Shown here: piece after piece, positions 1 through 11,026 of the stretch
Numbering within the stretch: position 1 is the first letter of the stretch
Layout of the letters: the number at the start of each line of letters is the position of its first letter
DNA from: Cladosporium sp. IMV 00045
Lineage: Eukaryota; Ascomycota; Dothideomycetes; Cladosporiales; Cladosporiaceae
Direction of reading: 5' to 3'
DNA: 64,000 bases
NCBI GenBank assembly: GCA_001931905.2
Contig: MSJI02000826.1
Coordinates: 39,172-103,171 of the forward strand
Notes under the pieces: model-generated
What the model was told of the DNA's origin: nothing
The model's database searches: none
What the model saw: the letters and a program-made list of their open reading frames with translations, nothing else
Program-made: the position numbers and the translations under genes

Positions 1-1862
1 AGAGCAGTTGCGGGATCGTCAATGTATTCAGCACTCTGTACGCCGATGTTGGAAAGTGCGCTGCGGAGTGACGAGTTGACCAGGGTAGCTGATATTGCAA
101 GGCCCAACGTAGAGCCCAGGTTACGCACGAAGTTTCTAGTGCATGTAACCACAGCCATGTCCTGTCTTGCGACACCAGCTTGAATGGCTATCAGCGATGG
201 TTGTAACGTTTGTCCAACGCCGAAGCCAGTCAGCAGGCCGTATCCGATGGATTTTCCGAGATCGAACTGCTTTGTATCAAGGGTCGAGTACATTCCCAGT
301 CCGACAGCCCATGCAATCCATCCGAATATGATGCTTTCGCGGTATCTGCCGGTCCAATGCACGATCAGGCCTGATAGCGTACTGGAGATGGTCTGTGTCA
401 AGGTGATTGGCAAAAGTAGGGCACCTGACTTGATGGCCGAGAGCCCGTAGGCGAGCTGGTAGAAGGACGGAAGATAATATACCTGGACAACGAAGAGCCA
501 CCCGTTCACAAACATCGTCAAGCAAGCTCCCACCACGAGGCCGCTGCGAAGGATGTGTACTTCATTGTTTCAGCAACAGGAAGACAGTCTTTCTCGTTGG
601 GTTCACTTACACGGCATCAACGGAAAACGAGGTCCCTTCCATTGCCACAGTACGAAAGCACCTAGCGTTGCAACTCCTAACACGAGAGGAGCAATCACCG
701 CCGAAGAACTCCATGGATGCTCTGTATCAGCCCAGGTGAGCGATAGCTGATATCTTGTTAGTTTGCGCTGGGAGTTTCCAAAAGATTCACAGCTTGACTC
801 ACCACAATCAACGTCGAGGCGGCCAGAGTCAATGCGCAGCCAAAGAAATCAACAAGCTTGATCTTCTCGAGCCACGAGCCTTCGACAGGCTTCAAAGGCA
901 TGAAGTACAGAACTGCAATGGTTGCTAATGCAGTCAACGGAAGATTCATGCGGAAGATCCATCGCCTACGACACGTTAGTCTAGCGAATGACGAGAGCGC
1001 ATTAATCACAACTCACCAAGAGTCCGAATCGATCGAGCTGAGACTGGCACCAATGATTGGGCCGATGCCATTCGCAATAGCGACCACAGCGCCCTGCAAT
1101 GGCAGTCAGCGCAGTTCAAGAACCTTGTGGGTTCGTGTCTTACCAAAATGCCTTGATACTTCCCTCTGTACGATCACAGAATGTCAGCGAAGCTTTCACG
1201 AGAGTTTTAGTATCGTAGTACTGACCTATCACGTAATGAAACCACATCAGAAACGATGGTCTGGGCTAATGTCATCAATCCACCGCCTCCGACACCAGTC
1301 AACGCTCTGAATACGATCATTTGCGTGGCTGTCTTCGCCAACGATGCCGCCAGAGCACCGATGAAGAAAATAAAGATGCAGCTCAGAAGTACGGTCTTCC
1401 GCGAAAAGATGTCTGACAAACGACCATACAATAATTGGAATGATGTCGAAGTTCTGGGGTTATCGTTAGCATAATACGCACAGTATCGATGGCCACGATT
1501 GCTCACAGGAAGTAGGCGCCTGATATCCAAGCACTTTGACTGCCAGCTCCAAGAGCACGAGAGACGATGGTCAAGCTCGCTGCAAGGGTTGTCTGGTCCA
1601 TAAGAGCCACGAAATCGACGCTTGAGCATGTCAAGAAGACCTATCATACAGTGTATTAGCGTGTGCTTGAGGGCCAGGCATCGATGCAACGAACCATGAT
1701 GATCTTGCTTGGTCTGACATAGTGTGTCTGGTCAGTCAGCTGGGGAGGGTCCGTAGCAGCTGCTGGTGCAGGCGCCTCGGGAGGCCCATCACCATTGGCC
1801 ATGACAGCTGAAGGAGTGTCTTGAGCCGAAGAAGTATCATGCATACGCGAAGGGACAGGCAT
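1..1862 (-). CDS. MFS multidrug transporter, DHA2 family (3' end off window)
   Basis: A proton-driven efflux permease of the 14-helix DHA2 group, probably in the plasma or vacuolar membrane. The start at 1862 opens a hydrophilic, Ala/Pro-rich N-tail. The spliced protein then reads through the family signature DQTTLAASLTIVSRALG, the loop motif GRLSDIFSRK, and the motif-C-like stretch ANGIGPIIG. Exons on the minus strand are 1695-1862, 1507-1640, 1226-1453, 1144-1165, 1017-1093, 803-965, 611-746 and 1-559. All junctions are GT-AG and keep frame; one exon is only 22 nt. At 559 the acceptor giving PLHILRSGLVVGACLTMF was preferred because it keeps frame. The C-terminus lies beyond base 1. The substrate cannot be read from sequence. 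Aflatoxin-pump-like exporters and vacuolar basic amino acid permeases are the nearest named relatives. Confidence 0.88.
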
Positions 1863-2616
1863 GATGAAAAACGATCAAGGAAACATCAATGAGATTGAGA
1901 GGAAATCGAAGGAGGGATCGAAAAACGACAGACCACCGAAAGACATAACACAAGGCAAAGGTGCAAGGTGTTTTCTCGGCCATCAAACATGTTGAGAACT
2001 ACCCAAGAGTGCAATTGTCACTGTTGATTAACCGTCATCGCCTTGCGTGGAGTGATCTGCATTGTCGTGTCGCGCTTGACCATCACGGTAATTCTCCATG
2101 AAGATCTACGACTTTTTGAGAACGTTTCAGTCGACACCACCAGCAAATAAGAGGAACTCTTGAGAAACTTTGAGAGCCATTGAGGTCTGTTGATCTGTTG
2201 ATCTTTCGTTCTGTATGGAGTCTTCGTTGAATATAGACGACGACGAAAGGTGGTCTTTGACTTGGCTGACTTGGCATTTGGCGATAGTTTGGTGACATCC
2301 ACCATGATGGCTAACGTCCGTTGGGCCGAACGATTTGAAATGCAAGGGTAGGGAGAGTCGCTAGATGATTAAGAGTATAGGTGATCACGACTCTCGGCAT
2401 ATGTGAATGTACGTTTTGAATTGATTGGATAGACATCAGGGTAGAAGAGGGTATTAGGGTTTGTTGACTCTGTGGGTATCGCACAACCTCAATGGCATTG
2501 CAATGCTACACTGGTGATTGTTCGATCGTATAAGACCATTGAGACATTGTCATCATCCTCGCAATGTTTTTGACTTCAGCTGTCTCAACTTCATCTTCTC
2601 CAACATTATTGAAATC
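1863..2616. other. Intergenic, divergent promoter region
   Basis: About 750 bp between the DHA2 transporter (minus) and the PLP-rhodanese gene (plus). Only short overlapping reading frames occur. I see no RNA gene or repeat. Confidence 0.6.
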
Positions 2617-4137
2617 ATGAACGTCTTCTCAGGCCCCGACTCCCTCAAGGACTACTATGATCCAGATCGCAACCCTCCGCTTCCCTTGGTTGAGATCCCC
2701 GAACACCTCAACCCGCTCCACGAAGATGGCGTTCGAATCTACGCCAAAATGATGACCATGCTGCCAGCGCATAACGTCAAAGAGTTGCCTGCACTCGCCA
2801 TGCTGTCTGCGCCTGATGCCGTCAAGCCCGATACTAAGACAGTCATCGAATATTCGTCGGGATCGACGGTTATATCGATGGGGATCGTTGCGCGAATACT
2901 CCACGGTATCGACGATACGAAGGCCTACATCAGCAACAAGACGAGTGAAAGCAAGCTCAAGATGCTTCAGTTCTTCGGCTTGGACCTCCATCTGTTCGGC
3001 GGTCCATCCCAACCGGAACCGACGGACGATCGTGGCGGTATTCAAAGAGCTCGCCGCGACGCTGCGACTTGCGACAAAACCACAAATCCCAACCAGTATG
3101 AGAATGATCTCAATTGGAACGCCCATCGCCGTTGGACGGGACCCCAACTCTTGAAGCAACTCCCAACGATCGACATCCTTTGCGCTGGCATGGGAACCGC
3201 GGGTACAATCACCGGCACTGCGACATACATGAAAGAGACGAAACCATCCGTCACCTGCCTAGGCGTCTGCACCGCCCCAGGCGATCGAGTACCCGGTCCT
3301 CGTAGCCACGCCCTTCTCGCACCAGTTGAGTTCCCATGGAAAGCCTGCGTCGACCGCATCGTCGAATGCGGCTCAGAAGAAGCCTACAGCATGTCCCTTT
3401 CCCTGACCCGCAACGGCCTCGTCTGCGGCCCCTCCTCAGGTTTCAACCTCGTCGGTCTGCTCCGCTTCCTCCAACAGTCTAAGGAAGAAGGAACCCTCGA
3501 ATCCCTTCGCAACCCAACCACGGGCCAGATCGACTGCGTCTTCCTCTGCTGCGACCTGCCCTATCAGTACATCTCGGAGTACTTCCAGAAAGTGCCCGCG
3601 TCGCAATTCCACCCAATCAAGAACTCCAACCTCACCTCCGTAGACGTGCACCGCTACGACGAAGCGTGGGAGCTGTCGACCAACCACCCACTGCTGCATC
3701 AACTCCTCGAGAACCGCGAGACCGTCCTCCTCGACCTCCGTGACGACGAGACCGCTCGCGAATGGACGCCCACCCTTGCCCCCTCTCAAGGGGAGAACGA
3801 AAAGAAAAAGGAGAAGAAAATCTCCCTGCCCCTGTACACGCTCTCGCCCAACCAAGAATCGCCCTTCTACAACGCACGCCTGCTGGAACTGCAGTGGCGC
3901 GAGTTGGACCAGGTATTCAGCGGCTCGCTAGACGCTCGCATGAGTGGAAAGTCTGTGGTATCGATTTGCCACCAAGGCGACACAGCGCGAATCGCGACGA
4001 GCATTCTACGCGCGAAGGGGGTGGAGTGCTTTTCCGTTAAGGGAGGGGCGCAGGCGTTGAGGGAGTATATGGGTGAGACGCAGAAGATTGATAGTCCTAT
4101 GAGGGAGACGGCGAGGAGTGAGGATGGTTTCTGTTGA
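2617..4137 (+). CDS. Cysteine synthase-like PLP enzyme with C-terminal rhodanese domain
   Basis: Single-exon gene of 506 aa. The N-terminal part (about residues 15-330) is a fold-type II PLP enzyme of the cysteine synthase/cystathionine beta-synthase kind. NVKELPAL at 53-60 sits where the PLP lysine lies (Lys55 here), SSGST near 80-84 replaces the usual TSGNT, and CAGMGTAGTITG is the glycine-rich phosphate loop. The C-terminal part (about 365-490) is a rhodanese domain, with LLDLRDDETAREW and the loop CHQGDTA whose Cys451 would carry sulfur. The ATG at 2617 was chosen over the in-frame ATG at 2518 because homology-like sequence begins at 2617. The fusion suggests sulfur removal and transfer within one polypeptide. 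The true substrate is unknown, and the altered SSGST motif argues against assuming classic O-acetylserine sulfhydrylase activity. Confidence 0.82.
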   Translation: MNVFSGPDSLKDYYDPDRNPPLPLVEIPEHLNPLHEDGVRIYAKMMTMLPAHNVKELPALAMLSAPDAVKPDTKTVIEYSSGSTVISMGIVARILHGIDDTKAYISNKTSESKLKMLQFFGLDLHLFGGPSQPEPTDDRGGIQRARRDAATCDKTTNPNQYENDLNWNAHRRWTGPQLLKQLPTIDILCAGMGTAGTITGTATYMKETKPSVTCLGVCTAPGDRVPGPRSHALLAPVEFPWKACVDRIVECGSEEAYSMSLSLTRNGLVCGPSSGFNLVGLLRFLQQSKEEGTLESLRNPTTGQIDCVFLCCDLPYQYISEYFQKVPASQFHPIKNSNLTSVDVHRYDEAWELSTNHPLLHQLLENRETVLLDLRDDETAREWTPTLAPSQGENEKKKEKKISLPLYTLSPNQESPFYNARLLELQWRELDQVFSGSLDARMSGKSVVSICHQGDTARIATSILRAKGVECFSVKGGAQALREYMGETQKIDSPMRETARSEDGFC

Positions 4138-4621
4138 TTGGAGATTGGTTCGACCGTTGGGCGAATGAGGATGAAAAGTCTGCTCGACCTGGTAGCAATT
4201 CAAAACGTAAAAGTCATGAAATTGAAGAAAAGAAAAGTCAAAATATCCGTTTTAAGGTAGTTATTTCTACAAACAAACACAGAAGAAAAAGAAGTAAAGT
4301 ATGACAGGCGAGCATGGTCGCGCCTGACAGGTAGTGAGAAAGATCAAGATTTTACGAGAAAAAGCAGAGGCAAGAGACAAGAGAAAAGGAAAAAGAAGAT
4401 TCGTCAAGACTTGTTCTTTGCCGCAGACAAATGAAAAGGAGAGAGCCCCGTTCGCCTTGTAAGAAAAGCGATCCAGAACAGACTCCCGAAAGGTTTTTTT
4501 TGCCCCGCCTTCCCATTTCCTAGAACCCCTGTCGTGATCGTGCAGAAGGAAAACAGAAAGGAAAAAGACAAGAAGTGGTTTGGTAGTAGTAAGAAAATCT
4601 TCACTCGGCAACATCTTCCCC
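4138..4621. other. Tail-to-tail intergenic region
   Basis: Between the stop codons of the PLP-rhodanese gene and STU1. It is purine-rich on the plus strand and presumably holds both 3' UTRs. No further gene is seen. Confidence 0.6.
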
Positions 4622-7600
4622 TTAGCTCGCCTTCTCCCTCCTCGCGATGTAGTATGTCAGCAGGCCCAGACGACCCTCATCGACGCCTTTGTACTGGGTC
4701 CAGAATTGTGACTTGTCATCACCGAATCGCGCAAAGACCTCGCACGCCAATTCGACGTCTGCCTTTCGCACCTCGGCGTCGGCGTTCTCCAGGTAGCGAG
4801 CTGATGTTTGCGCGAGAGCAGACTCCATCTCAGGGGCGAGATCGATTTTGCGGGAGCGGGCAGCGACGAGCAGAGCGCGGAGGGTGCTCAGGGAAAGAGC
4901 GATCGCGCGGGATGAGGCGTCTTCTTCGCTCTGGGCTGAAGATGAAAGGTGCTCGACGACGGCTTCAATGCAAGCGGCGGGAGGGGCGATGTTGACGATC
5001 TCGTCCGTGGTACGCTCAATGTCGGAGACGACGTTGCTCTCTGCCGTTGACCTTGTACCGATCACCGCGGTGAGTGCGTTCGAAAACCAGGCACCAGCGT
5101 ACTTGCGCTGCAACGTGAGCAACGTCCGCAAGACACCGAGAGCCTGTGTCTTGAGGCCGGCGCTCTTGCTCGCAGGAAGCTGGTTGAGTCTGGCGTCTGT
5201 GGGGAAGCTGCGAATGTAGTCCAGCAACACAGACATCAGCTCGTCATACTTGGCGCCATTGTCCCAGATGTCGAGCTGACATTTCGCGAGGTCTTGTACC
5301 CGACGGAAGCCGTGAGCATCGAGAGCGCGAGTGCGAATGCGTTCGATGCCCGATGTCAGCAGACGACGGTTTCTAAGCGCGTCTGAGCGGTCCTGTTCGG
5401 TTGCCGGAGACTGTGGCTCCGAAGGACGCCTCACTGGGCTACCAGCAGGACTGTGATGCGAAGCAACGGACTGTGTAGGGCTGTGGACGCGAACGTTCTC
5501 GTTCACAGGCAGCTCGCTGAGTACCCGACGCTCGTCGGTAGCAGGGGTCTCCTCTCGGTCACTAGCAACGGGGTCCTCATAGATCTGCACCTCTGCGGGT
5601 TGTGGCGAGACGGATTTCACCGGGCTTCCACGGCGTGATACAGGGCTTTTGCGTGAGACTTCCAGGAAGGGATCGCTTTGCTTTCGGCTGTGTGCAGAGC
5701 TCGGCCTATCGAGCTTCTCACGAGCCTCCTCGAACATGGACTTCAGAGGACTGCGGTAGTTGAGAGGTGACCCCTCTCGTTGGAGCGATCCCTCCCTTTG
5801 GGAGCGGCTGAGGTTAGGCATCACCATAGTGAAGTTATCGTCTTCCTCTGCCGGATTTGGTATTCCGCTGTCAACTGAGGTTGTCTTATCGAGAGCAGGG
5901 CGTGAGGACGAGAGAGCTGCGACACGTCTATCCTGCCCGTAATGATCGCGTCCAGATGGCAATACCATGGTAAAGTCATCGTCGTCGAGAGAGCCTGACC
6001 GATCTTCGGCGGATGGGCCAACGCTGCCCTTGCTGGTAGGTCGAGAGTCTACGGCGTGCTTCGATGGGGGCGGAACACTTCGTCTAGCAATGTTAGGGCT
6101 GCCTTCTCGACTCCCTGCCGTTTGGGCAGCAGTCCTTGCGCGGTTCCTAGTTGCGCTTGACATTGGTACGGACGCCTTTGACGCCCCGGTGCCTTTTGGG
6201 GAGTTGTTAGACGGGGTTCCATTTGCGGGAGTTTCAGGCCTCAAAAGACGCTTGGAGGCGTAGGGGTCCGCGGTCTGAGGTCTGGCCATCTCAGGCCTTC
6301 GAGGCCTACGGACAGGGCCTGACATCAGTGAGCTACCCTTTGAGGATGATGCCGACGATGATGCATCCGCAGATGCGGTGGATGCGGTGGATGCCACTCT
6401 GTTTTCTGAGCGCAGCTTTGAAGGTCCGCGGCTCTGAGCACGGAGTTCAGGCTTGGACTTGGACGGTGACAGCGTTGCCATGGCAGAGTTGGGCCTCTCG
6501 GGCAAGTTTCTAGCAGCGCTCTTCGCCCTTCTCTGTTCAGCCATCATCTCCCTCAGCGTAGATCGTCCACCAGGTCGAGATGCATTAGAGGTGGTAGTGC
6601 TGCTAGTGCTGCCATGGAGAGCCGCGTTGGGATTGTTCGGGTCCTTCTCAAGCATACTGCGTGACTTGGGATCCAGTTTGTCAATGATGACGTTAGCCTT
6701 CTCCGGCCACACCTTGGCAAACATCCAGTACACAGCTCTCATGCCTTCCTTAACCTTGGGGTTAGCATCGTCCAGACCCTTCTTGATGCACTTTTCAGCA
6801 AGATCCAAGCCACCTGAAGAAGCAAAGTGCTGCTTGTAGCCCGACTGCCTCTTGAGGATAGTTCTGAGCCAATCCACGGCGCATTGTCTCGTCGAGGCGT
6901 TCTTGTCCTGTGCTGCAGACCATATGTGCTGCATGAGGCGCACATTGTAAGTGCAATGCTGAAAGATCGCATCTGATGTATGCTTGCCGTTCTCAGCAGC
7001 GATGTGCTTTGTTGCAGAACTCATCTTGATAAAGCTCTGTAGCAGAATCTCAACAGAAGAGTCCATTGCGGGCCCCAAAGTCTTCATGAGCTCTTGTATA
7101 AGCTGACAACCGTTGGTCGACATTGTCGTTCTCAACGAGTTGGCCACTTTGAGAACGCCGTCAATCAAACTTTTGATGCCGACCATAAACGCAGTGTGAT
7201 AATCGGCTGGCGCATTCCCCTTCAACAGTCTCCTGACCTTCAATACTGATTTGTCTCTGGGCATCCAGTTATGTTCGGTCTCCTTGCCTTCGAAGTGTGG
7301 GAATATGTCGTGGAAAACATCGTTCAACTCGCGTTCTGTGTGCACGTAGATCGGATCCATAGGAACAGCTTCCACTGGGGGTGGCCTTGCGGCTTCGCTG
7401 TTGAGTGTTTCGGCAAAAGCAGTGGCATGATCGACGGTTGGCAGACTGCGAGTTGACGCCTGCATGTCGGCATCGGGCTCCTGGACTGCCGCAGGAGCAG
7501 GACGGCTGTTTGTGCCGATCTGGTTCAAGATGTGGCTCGCGATGCCGTGGCGCACCGAGTATGCCTTGAGTTGCTTGTTAAGGTCTGCCTTGGCGCGATC

Positions 7601-8191
7601 GCTCGCGGTGCTGAACAGGTCTATCAAGGCGTTTTTGGCCGCGTCGCGCACGTGTTCGTCCGCGTTCTCCAGGCATGCGACGATGGGACCGACGTAGCTC
7701 TTGAATGCCATGCCTTGTTCTTTGTTCATTCGCACGACCCAGGACATGGCCGTCTCTTTTTGTCGATTGTGATTCCCGCCCAGAGCTTCTTCTCTAACAA
7801 TGCGCTCGACATCCGCGCCCAGGTAAGGGTAGATGTCAGTGAGTGATTGACTTGCGCTCGCGCGCATAGTCTCCCTGAGATCGCCCAAGCGGTCTTGCAG
7901 GACAGGCAGCAGACGCGGTACGAGCTGCTGGATGCTGTTGCCGCTCGCATCCTGAATGCTGAGTCGTTTGATCAGGTGTCCGAGGGTAGAAAAAGCCGAG
8001 GCGGCGAGATGAGCGGATGTTTGTTGGGTGATGGCGAGCTTCAAGCACTCGAAGATGGTAGGCAGCGCGGTCTCCGGTACGCGATAGTGCTTGATGTCCG
8101 ACTTGAGGCTGTTGAGCGCATTGATTTTTGAGTCCGAGTTGACTGCGGGTCGCTTGAGGTTGCTAAGCAAATTCGCTGCTTGTTGGTCCAT
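4622..8191 (-). CDS. STU1: CLASP family microtubule-associated protein
   Basis: A 1189-aa intronless protein of the CLASP/Stu1 family, which binds microtubule plus ends and spindle microtubules and promotes rescue. Residues about 1-230 are a HEAT/TOG array (LPTIFECLKLAIT, LVPRLLPVLQDRLGD, VRDAAKNALIDLFS). A second TOG-type block (about 280-530, the CLASP_N region) includes FHDIFPHFEGKETEHNWMPR. It is followed by a long Ser/Arg/Pro-rich basic linker (RPRRPEMARPQT), the probable microtubule-binding segment, and a C-terminal helical domain. The ATG at 8191 (MDQQAANLLSNLKR) was chosen over the frame's upstream ATG at 8563, because the intervening 124 codons look like 5' UTR. Part of that upstream DNA is duplicated at 22.4 kb. 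Confidence 0.93.
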   Translation of the reverse strand: MDQQAANLLSNLKRPAVNSDSKINALNSLKSDIKHYRVPETALPTIFECLKLAITQQTSAHLAASAFSTLGHLIKRLSIQDASGNSIQQLVPRLLPVLQDRLGDLRETMRASASQSLTDIYPYLGADVERIVREEALGGNHNRQKETAMSWVVRMNKEQGMAFKSYVGPIVACLENADEHVRDAAKNALIDLFSTASDRAKADLNKQLKAYSVRHGIASHILNQIGTNSRPAPAAVQEPDADMQASTRSLPTVDHATAFAETLNSEAARPPPVEAVPMDPIYVHTERELNDVFHDIFPHFEGKETEHNWMPRDKSVLKVRRLLKGNAPADYHTAFMVGIKSLIDGVLKVANSLRTTMSTNGCQLIQELMKTLGPAMDSSVEILLQSFIKMSSATKHIAAENGKHTSDAIFQHCTYNVRLMQHIWSAAQDKNASTRQCAVDWLRTILKRQSGYKQHFASSGGLDLAEKCIKKGLDDANPKVKEGMRAVYWMFAKVWPEKANVIIDKLDPKSRSMLEKDPNNPNAALHGSTSSTTTSNASRPGGRSTLREMMAEQRRAKSAARNLPERPNSAMATLSPSKSKPELRAQSRGPSKLRSENRVASTASTASADASSSASSSKGSSLMSGPVRRPRRPEMARPQTADPYASKRLLRPETPANGTPSNNSPKGTGASKASVPMSSATRNRARTAAQTAGSREGSPNIARRSVPPPSKHAVDSRPTSKGSVGPSAEDRSGSLDDDDFTMVLPSGRDHYGQDRRVAALSSSRPALDKTTSVDSGIPNPAEEDDNFTMVMPNLSRSQREGSLQREGSPLNYRSPLKSMFEEAREKLDRPSSAHSRKQSDPFLEVSRKSPVSRRGSPVKSVSPQPAEVQIYEDPVASDREETPATDERRVLSELPVNENVRVHSPTQSVASHHSPAGSPVRRPSEPQSPATEQDRSDALRNRRLLTSGIERIRTRALDAHGFRRVQDLAKCQLDIWDNGAKYDELMSVLLDYIRSFPTDARLNQLPASKSAGLKTQALGVLRTLLTLQRKYAGAWFSNALTAVIGTRSTAESNVVSDIERTTDEIVNIAPPAACIEAVVEHLSSSAQSEEDASSRAIALSLSTLRALLVAARSRKIDLAPEMESALAQTSARYLENADAEVRKADVELACEVFARFGDDKSQFWTQYKGVDEGRLGLLTYYIARREKAS

Positions 8192-8308
8192 GGTTGCCAC
8201 TGCCTGACTCTCGAGTGAGAGAGAAGGGGGCTTTGGTGATTCACGTTGCGGAGTGGAATGGGTGATGTGGTGGGTTGGCGCGATGTTAGCAAAGCATGTC
8301 ACATGTGT

Positions 8309-8995
8309 TTGCAGTCGCAAAGAGTGGTGAGTGGACGGGCAGCGAGAGTGTTTAGCCTGACTCGCAGCGGTAGTTGTATTATGTGAGACGAGCGTGAAGC
8401 GTCCAAGCGTTGCCCGTTTGTTTCTGGTGGAGTCGGGTTGTTGTTTTGGTCGCGACGCAGCTGCACGGAGCAACGTCGAACCATGGACCGAGCCGCTCAC
8501 GGCAGAATCACATGGAAGAAGACATGGGGTGCATATATGTCTAGTTCGTGATATCCAATACATCTGCCACTTCTTGCTGGATTGACAGTCTACTCATCGG
8601 AAACCCACTAAGTCTCTTCGTAGGAAGCCACAACCAGCAGCACAACGTGGATGCATAGACTTGAAGAAACGTGGTTGATTGGGAAACTCTGCTTTGCCGC
8701 GACAAGAATACGCTTCCCTGTCATTTACCGAACTTTGCTTCGATTCCTTTCGACTTGCAGGATCAGGATGAATAGTCAAAATACAGCACATGGCTCTCTA
8801 CAACCTCCATGATTGCAGCCCGACTTCAAAATAGCTGGGCAACTGTTAGGGCGTTTAATGCCCAATCGAATCCTGACAAACAGCAACACGCGAGTCCCGC
8901 ACTCAGAAGGAAGACGCGTAACTTGAAGGAAAATCGACATAGCAGCTCATATGAGAAGGATCTCGCTCAGCTGTCCCCTGCTCGCCAAACCTGAA
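8309..8995. repeat. Upstream region of STU1, master copy of a dispersed duplication
   Basis: This segment, in the 5' UTR/promoter of STU1, recurs in the same orientation at 22386-23068. The first ~213 bp (8309 to about 8520) are identical by eye. The remainder is alignable with substitutions and small indels and ends near 8995. No coding potential is obvious in either copy. Confidence 0.85.
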
Positions 8996-10090
8996 AGTGT
9001 TGGAATTTCCCAACTATTCAAATATTGGGGATCCGCACGATGACGGCGATATCGACAGTTCTGTTAAAGCTATACCCAGGGTCGGGTATCTATCGTGAAT
9101 AGCCCTGCTGGTTTTCACTACCTTGTGTGCTTCCTCCTCAATCAACGCGCTCTAACAAAGCAGCTCAGGCCCAGCAGAGCTCTACATAGTTAGCGCAGCT
9201 ATCCTTTTATTCGGTAACAGTTTTCACAGATAGCCAATCCGACTCTATCGACTCGAGCTGGCGCATGATCCCAGTGAACCCCTCGTCTTCATTCAGCTGC
9301 ATGCGTCGCGATTAGCTATGATTGACGTGAATCAAAGCGGCATGGAATGTTTACTGCTCTGCCTCACTCATATAGCTGCTTAGATTCATCTCTCGCTAGT
9401 TCTCAGGCCCGAAGATAAGACTGATATGCTAGGTAAGCAACTTTGTCTATCAGGGATCCTTTAAGCTGGGAAGCGTCTTGATGGCCGGCAGTCAGCCATA
9501 CAAGCTAATTGATCTGATGCAGGCAGATGAGGAGCACCGGGTAGAGGTTTTGATTGCGTCGAGAGAACATCCCAAGCAGGCGAGCATACATGATTTCCCT
9601 CGCAATTTTAGCAAACATGAATGCATCACCTCAAGGCGGGCCATCTTTTACACCTCAGAGCACTCATTGCAGCGCTCCAGATGCAAAGCATTCGTGCAAA
9701 AGATGTATTGATACCAATCACGCTGTGACCAATATACAAACCGATATCCTCATATCGAAATGAGTTCATAACGTTGGATTGCTTTCGATATTGAACTACA
9801 CAAGAGACGGTCACGTGGCTGCTCTCAAATCAAACTTCGGCAAAGCGGCCCGAGCCATATGCGGAATTAGCGCGGGGCCTGTCCAGTTTGGAGAGAGATA
9901 GATGAGTCGACGTGATCGAAATTCACAGCAAGATCAAAGCGAGATTGAACATCACGCACACTCGGCTTCAACACCAACAAATCCCCTCAAAACGACCACA
10001 GATTCTCTCCTATAGCCAGGAGGCGCCCTTCGAGCTTTCAAAAAGCACCCTTCCGCGAGCCTAGCTCCGCCCACATCGAAAGCCGCCAAC
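8996..10090. other. Gene-free intergenic stretch
   Basis: About 1.1 kb upstream of the eIF2-alpha gene. Only short, non-conserved reading frames (such as the 77-codon frame at 9478) and no recognisable repeat or RNA gene. The last ~150 bp presumably contain the eIF2-alpha promoter and leader. Confidence 0.55.
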
Positions 10091-11026
10091 ATGTCTCTCA
10101 CCAACTGCCGCTTCTACGAGGAGAAATTCCCCGAAATCGACTCGTTCGTCATGGTCAACGTCAAGCAGATCGCCGAGATGGGCGCATACGTCAAGCTGCT
10201 CGAGTACGACAACATTGACGGCATGATTCTGCTTTCCGAACTTTCGCGCAGACGTATTCGCTCCATTCAGAAACTCATCCGCGTGGGCCGCAACGAGGTC
10301 GTGGTCGTGCTGCGTGTGGACAAGGAGAAGGGCTACATTGACCTGAGCAAGCGCCGCGTCAGCCCGGAGGACATCGTCAAGTGCGAGGAGCGGTACAACA
10401 AGAGCAAGATGGTGCACAGCATCATGCGACACGTGGCGGAGAAGTGCAACACGCCGATCGAAGAGCTGTACCAGGAAATCGGCTGGCCTCTCAACAGAAA
10501 GTACGGCCACGCCGTCGACGCTTTCAAGCTGAGCATCACCAACCCAGACGTCTGGAGCGAGGTCAACTTCAAGTCCGACGCCATCAAGGAGGAGCTGCAG
10601 GGCTACATCAGCAAGCGCCTGACGCCGCAGCCGACCAAGGTTCGCGCGGACGTCGAGGTGACGTGCTTCGGTTACGACGGCATCGACGCCGTCAAGACGG
10701 CCCTGCGCGTGGCCGAGTCCAAGAACACCGCCGACACCCAGGTCAAGGTCAGACTCGTCTCGCCTCCCCTGTACGTCCTGACCAGCCAGACGCTCGACAA
10801 GCAGATCGGCATTGAGGTGCTGGAGCAGGCCATCAAGGACATCGACAGCTCGATCCGCGGCGCCGGCGGCATGTGCACGGTCAAGATGGCTCCCAAGGCT
10901 GTCACTGAGAACGACGACGCCGAGCTGCAGGCTCTCATGGACAAGAAGGAGCGCGAGAACCAGGAGGTCAGCGGTGACGAGGACGACAGCGAGAGCGACG
11001 AGGGTGTCGTTGCCGCCAACAACTAA
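10091..11026 (+). CDS. SUI2: Translation initiation factor eIF2 subunit alpha
   Basis: A 311-aa single-exon gene. eIF2-alpha is part of the ternary complex that brings initiator Met-tRNA to the 40S subunit. Residues 15-90 form the S1/OB domain (VMVNVKQIAEMGAYVKLLEY), followed by the helical domain and the C-terminal alpha-beta domain. The regulatory loop LLSELSRRRIRS is intact. Its serine is Ser52 counted with the initiator Met, equivalent to the classical Ser51 phosphorylated by Gcn2-type kinases. The tail is acidic (DEDDSESDEG). Length and all blocks match the family. Confidence 0.97.
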   Translation: MSLTNCRFYEEKFPEIDSFVMVNVKQIAEMGAYVKLLEYDNIDGMILLSELSRRRIRSIQKLIRVGRNEVVVVLRVDKEKGYIDLSKRRVSPEDIVKCEERYNKSKMVHSIMRHVAEKCNTPIEELYQEIGWPLNRKYGHAVDAFKLSITNPDVWSEVNFKSDAIKEELQGYISKRLTPQPTKVRADVEVTCFGYDGIDAVKTALRVAESKNTADTQVKVRLVSPPLYVLTSQTLDKQIGIEVLEQAIKDIDSSIRGAGGMCTVKMAPKAVTENDDAELQALMDKKERENQEVSGDEDDSESDEGVVAANN

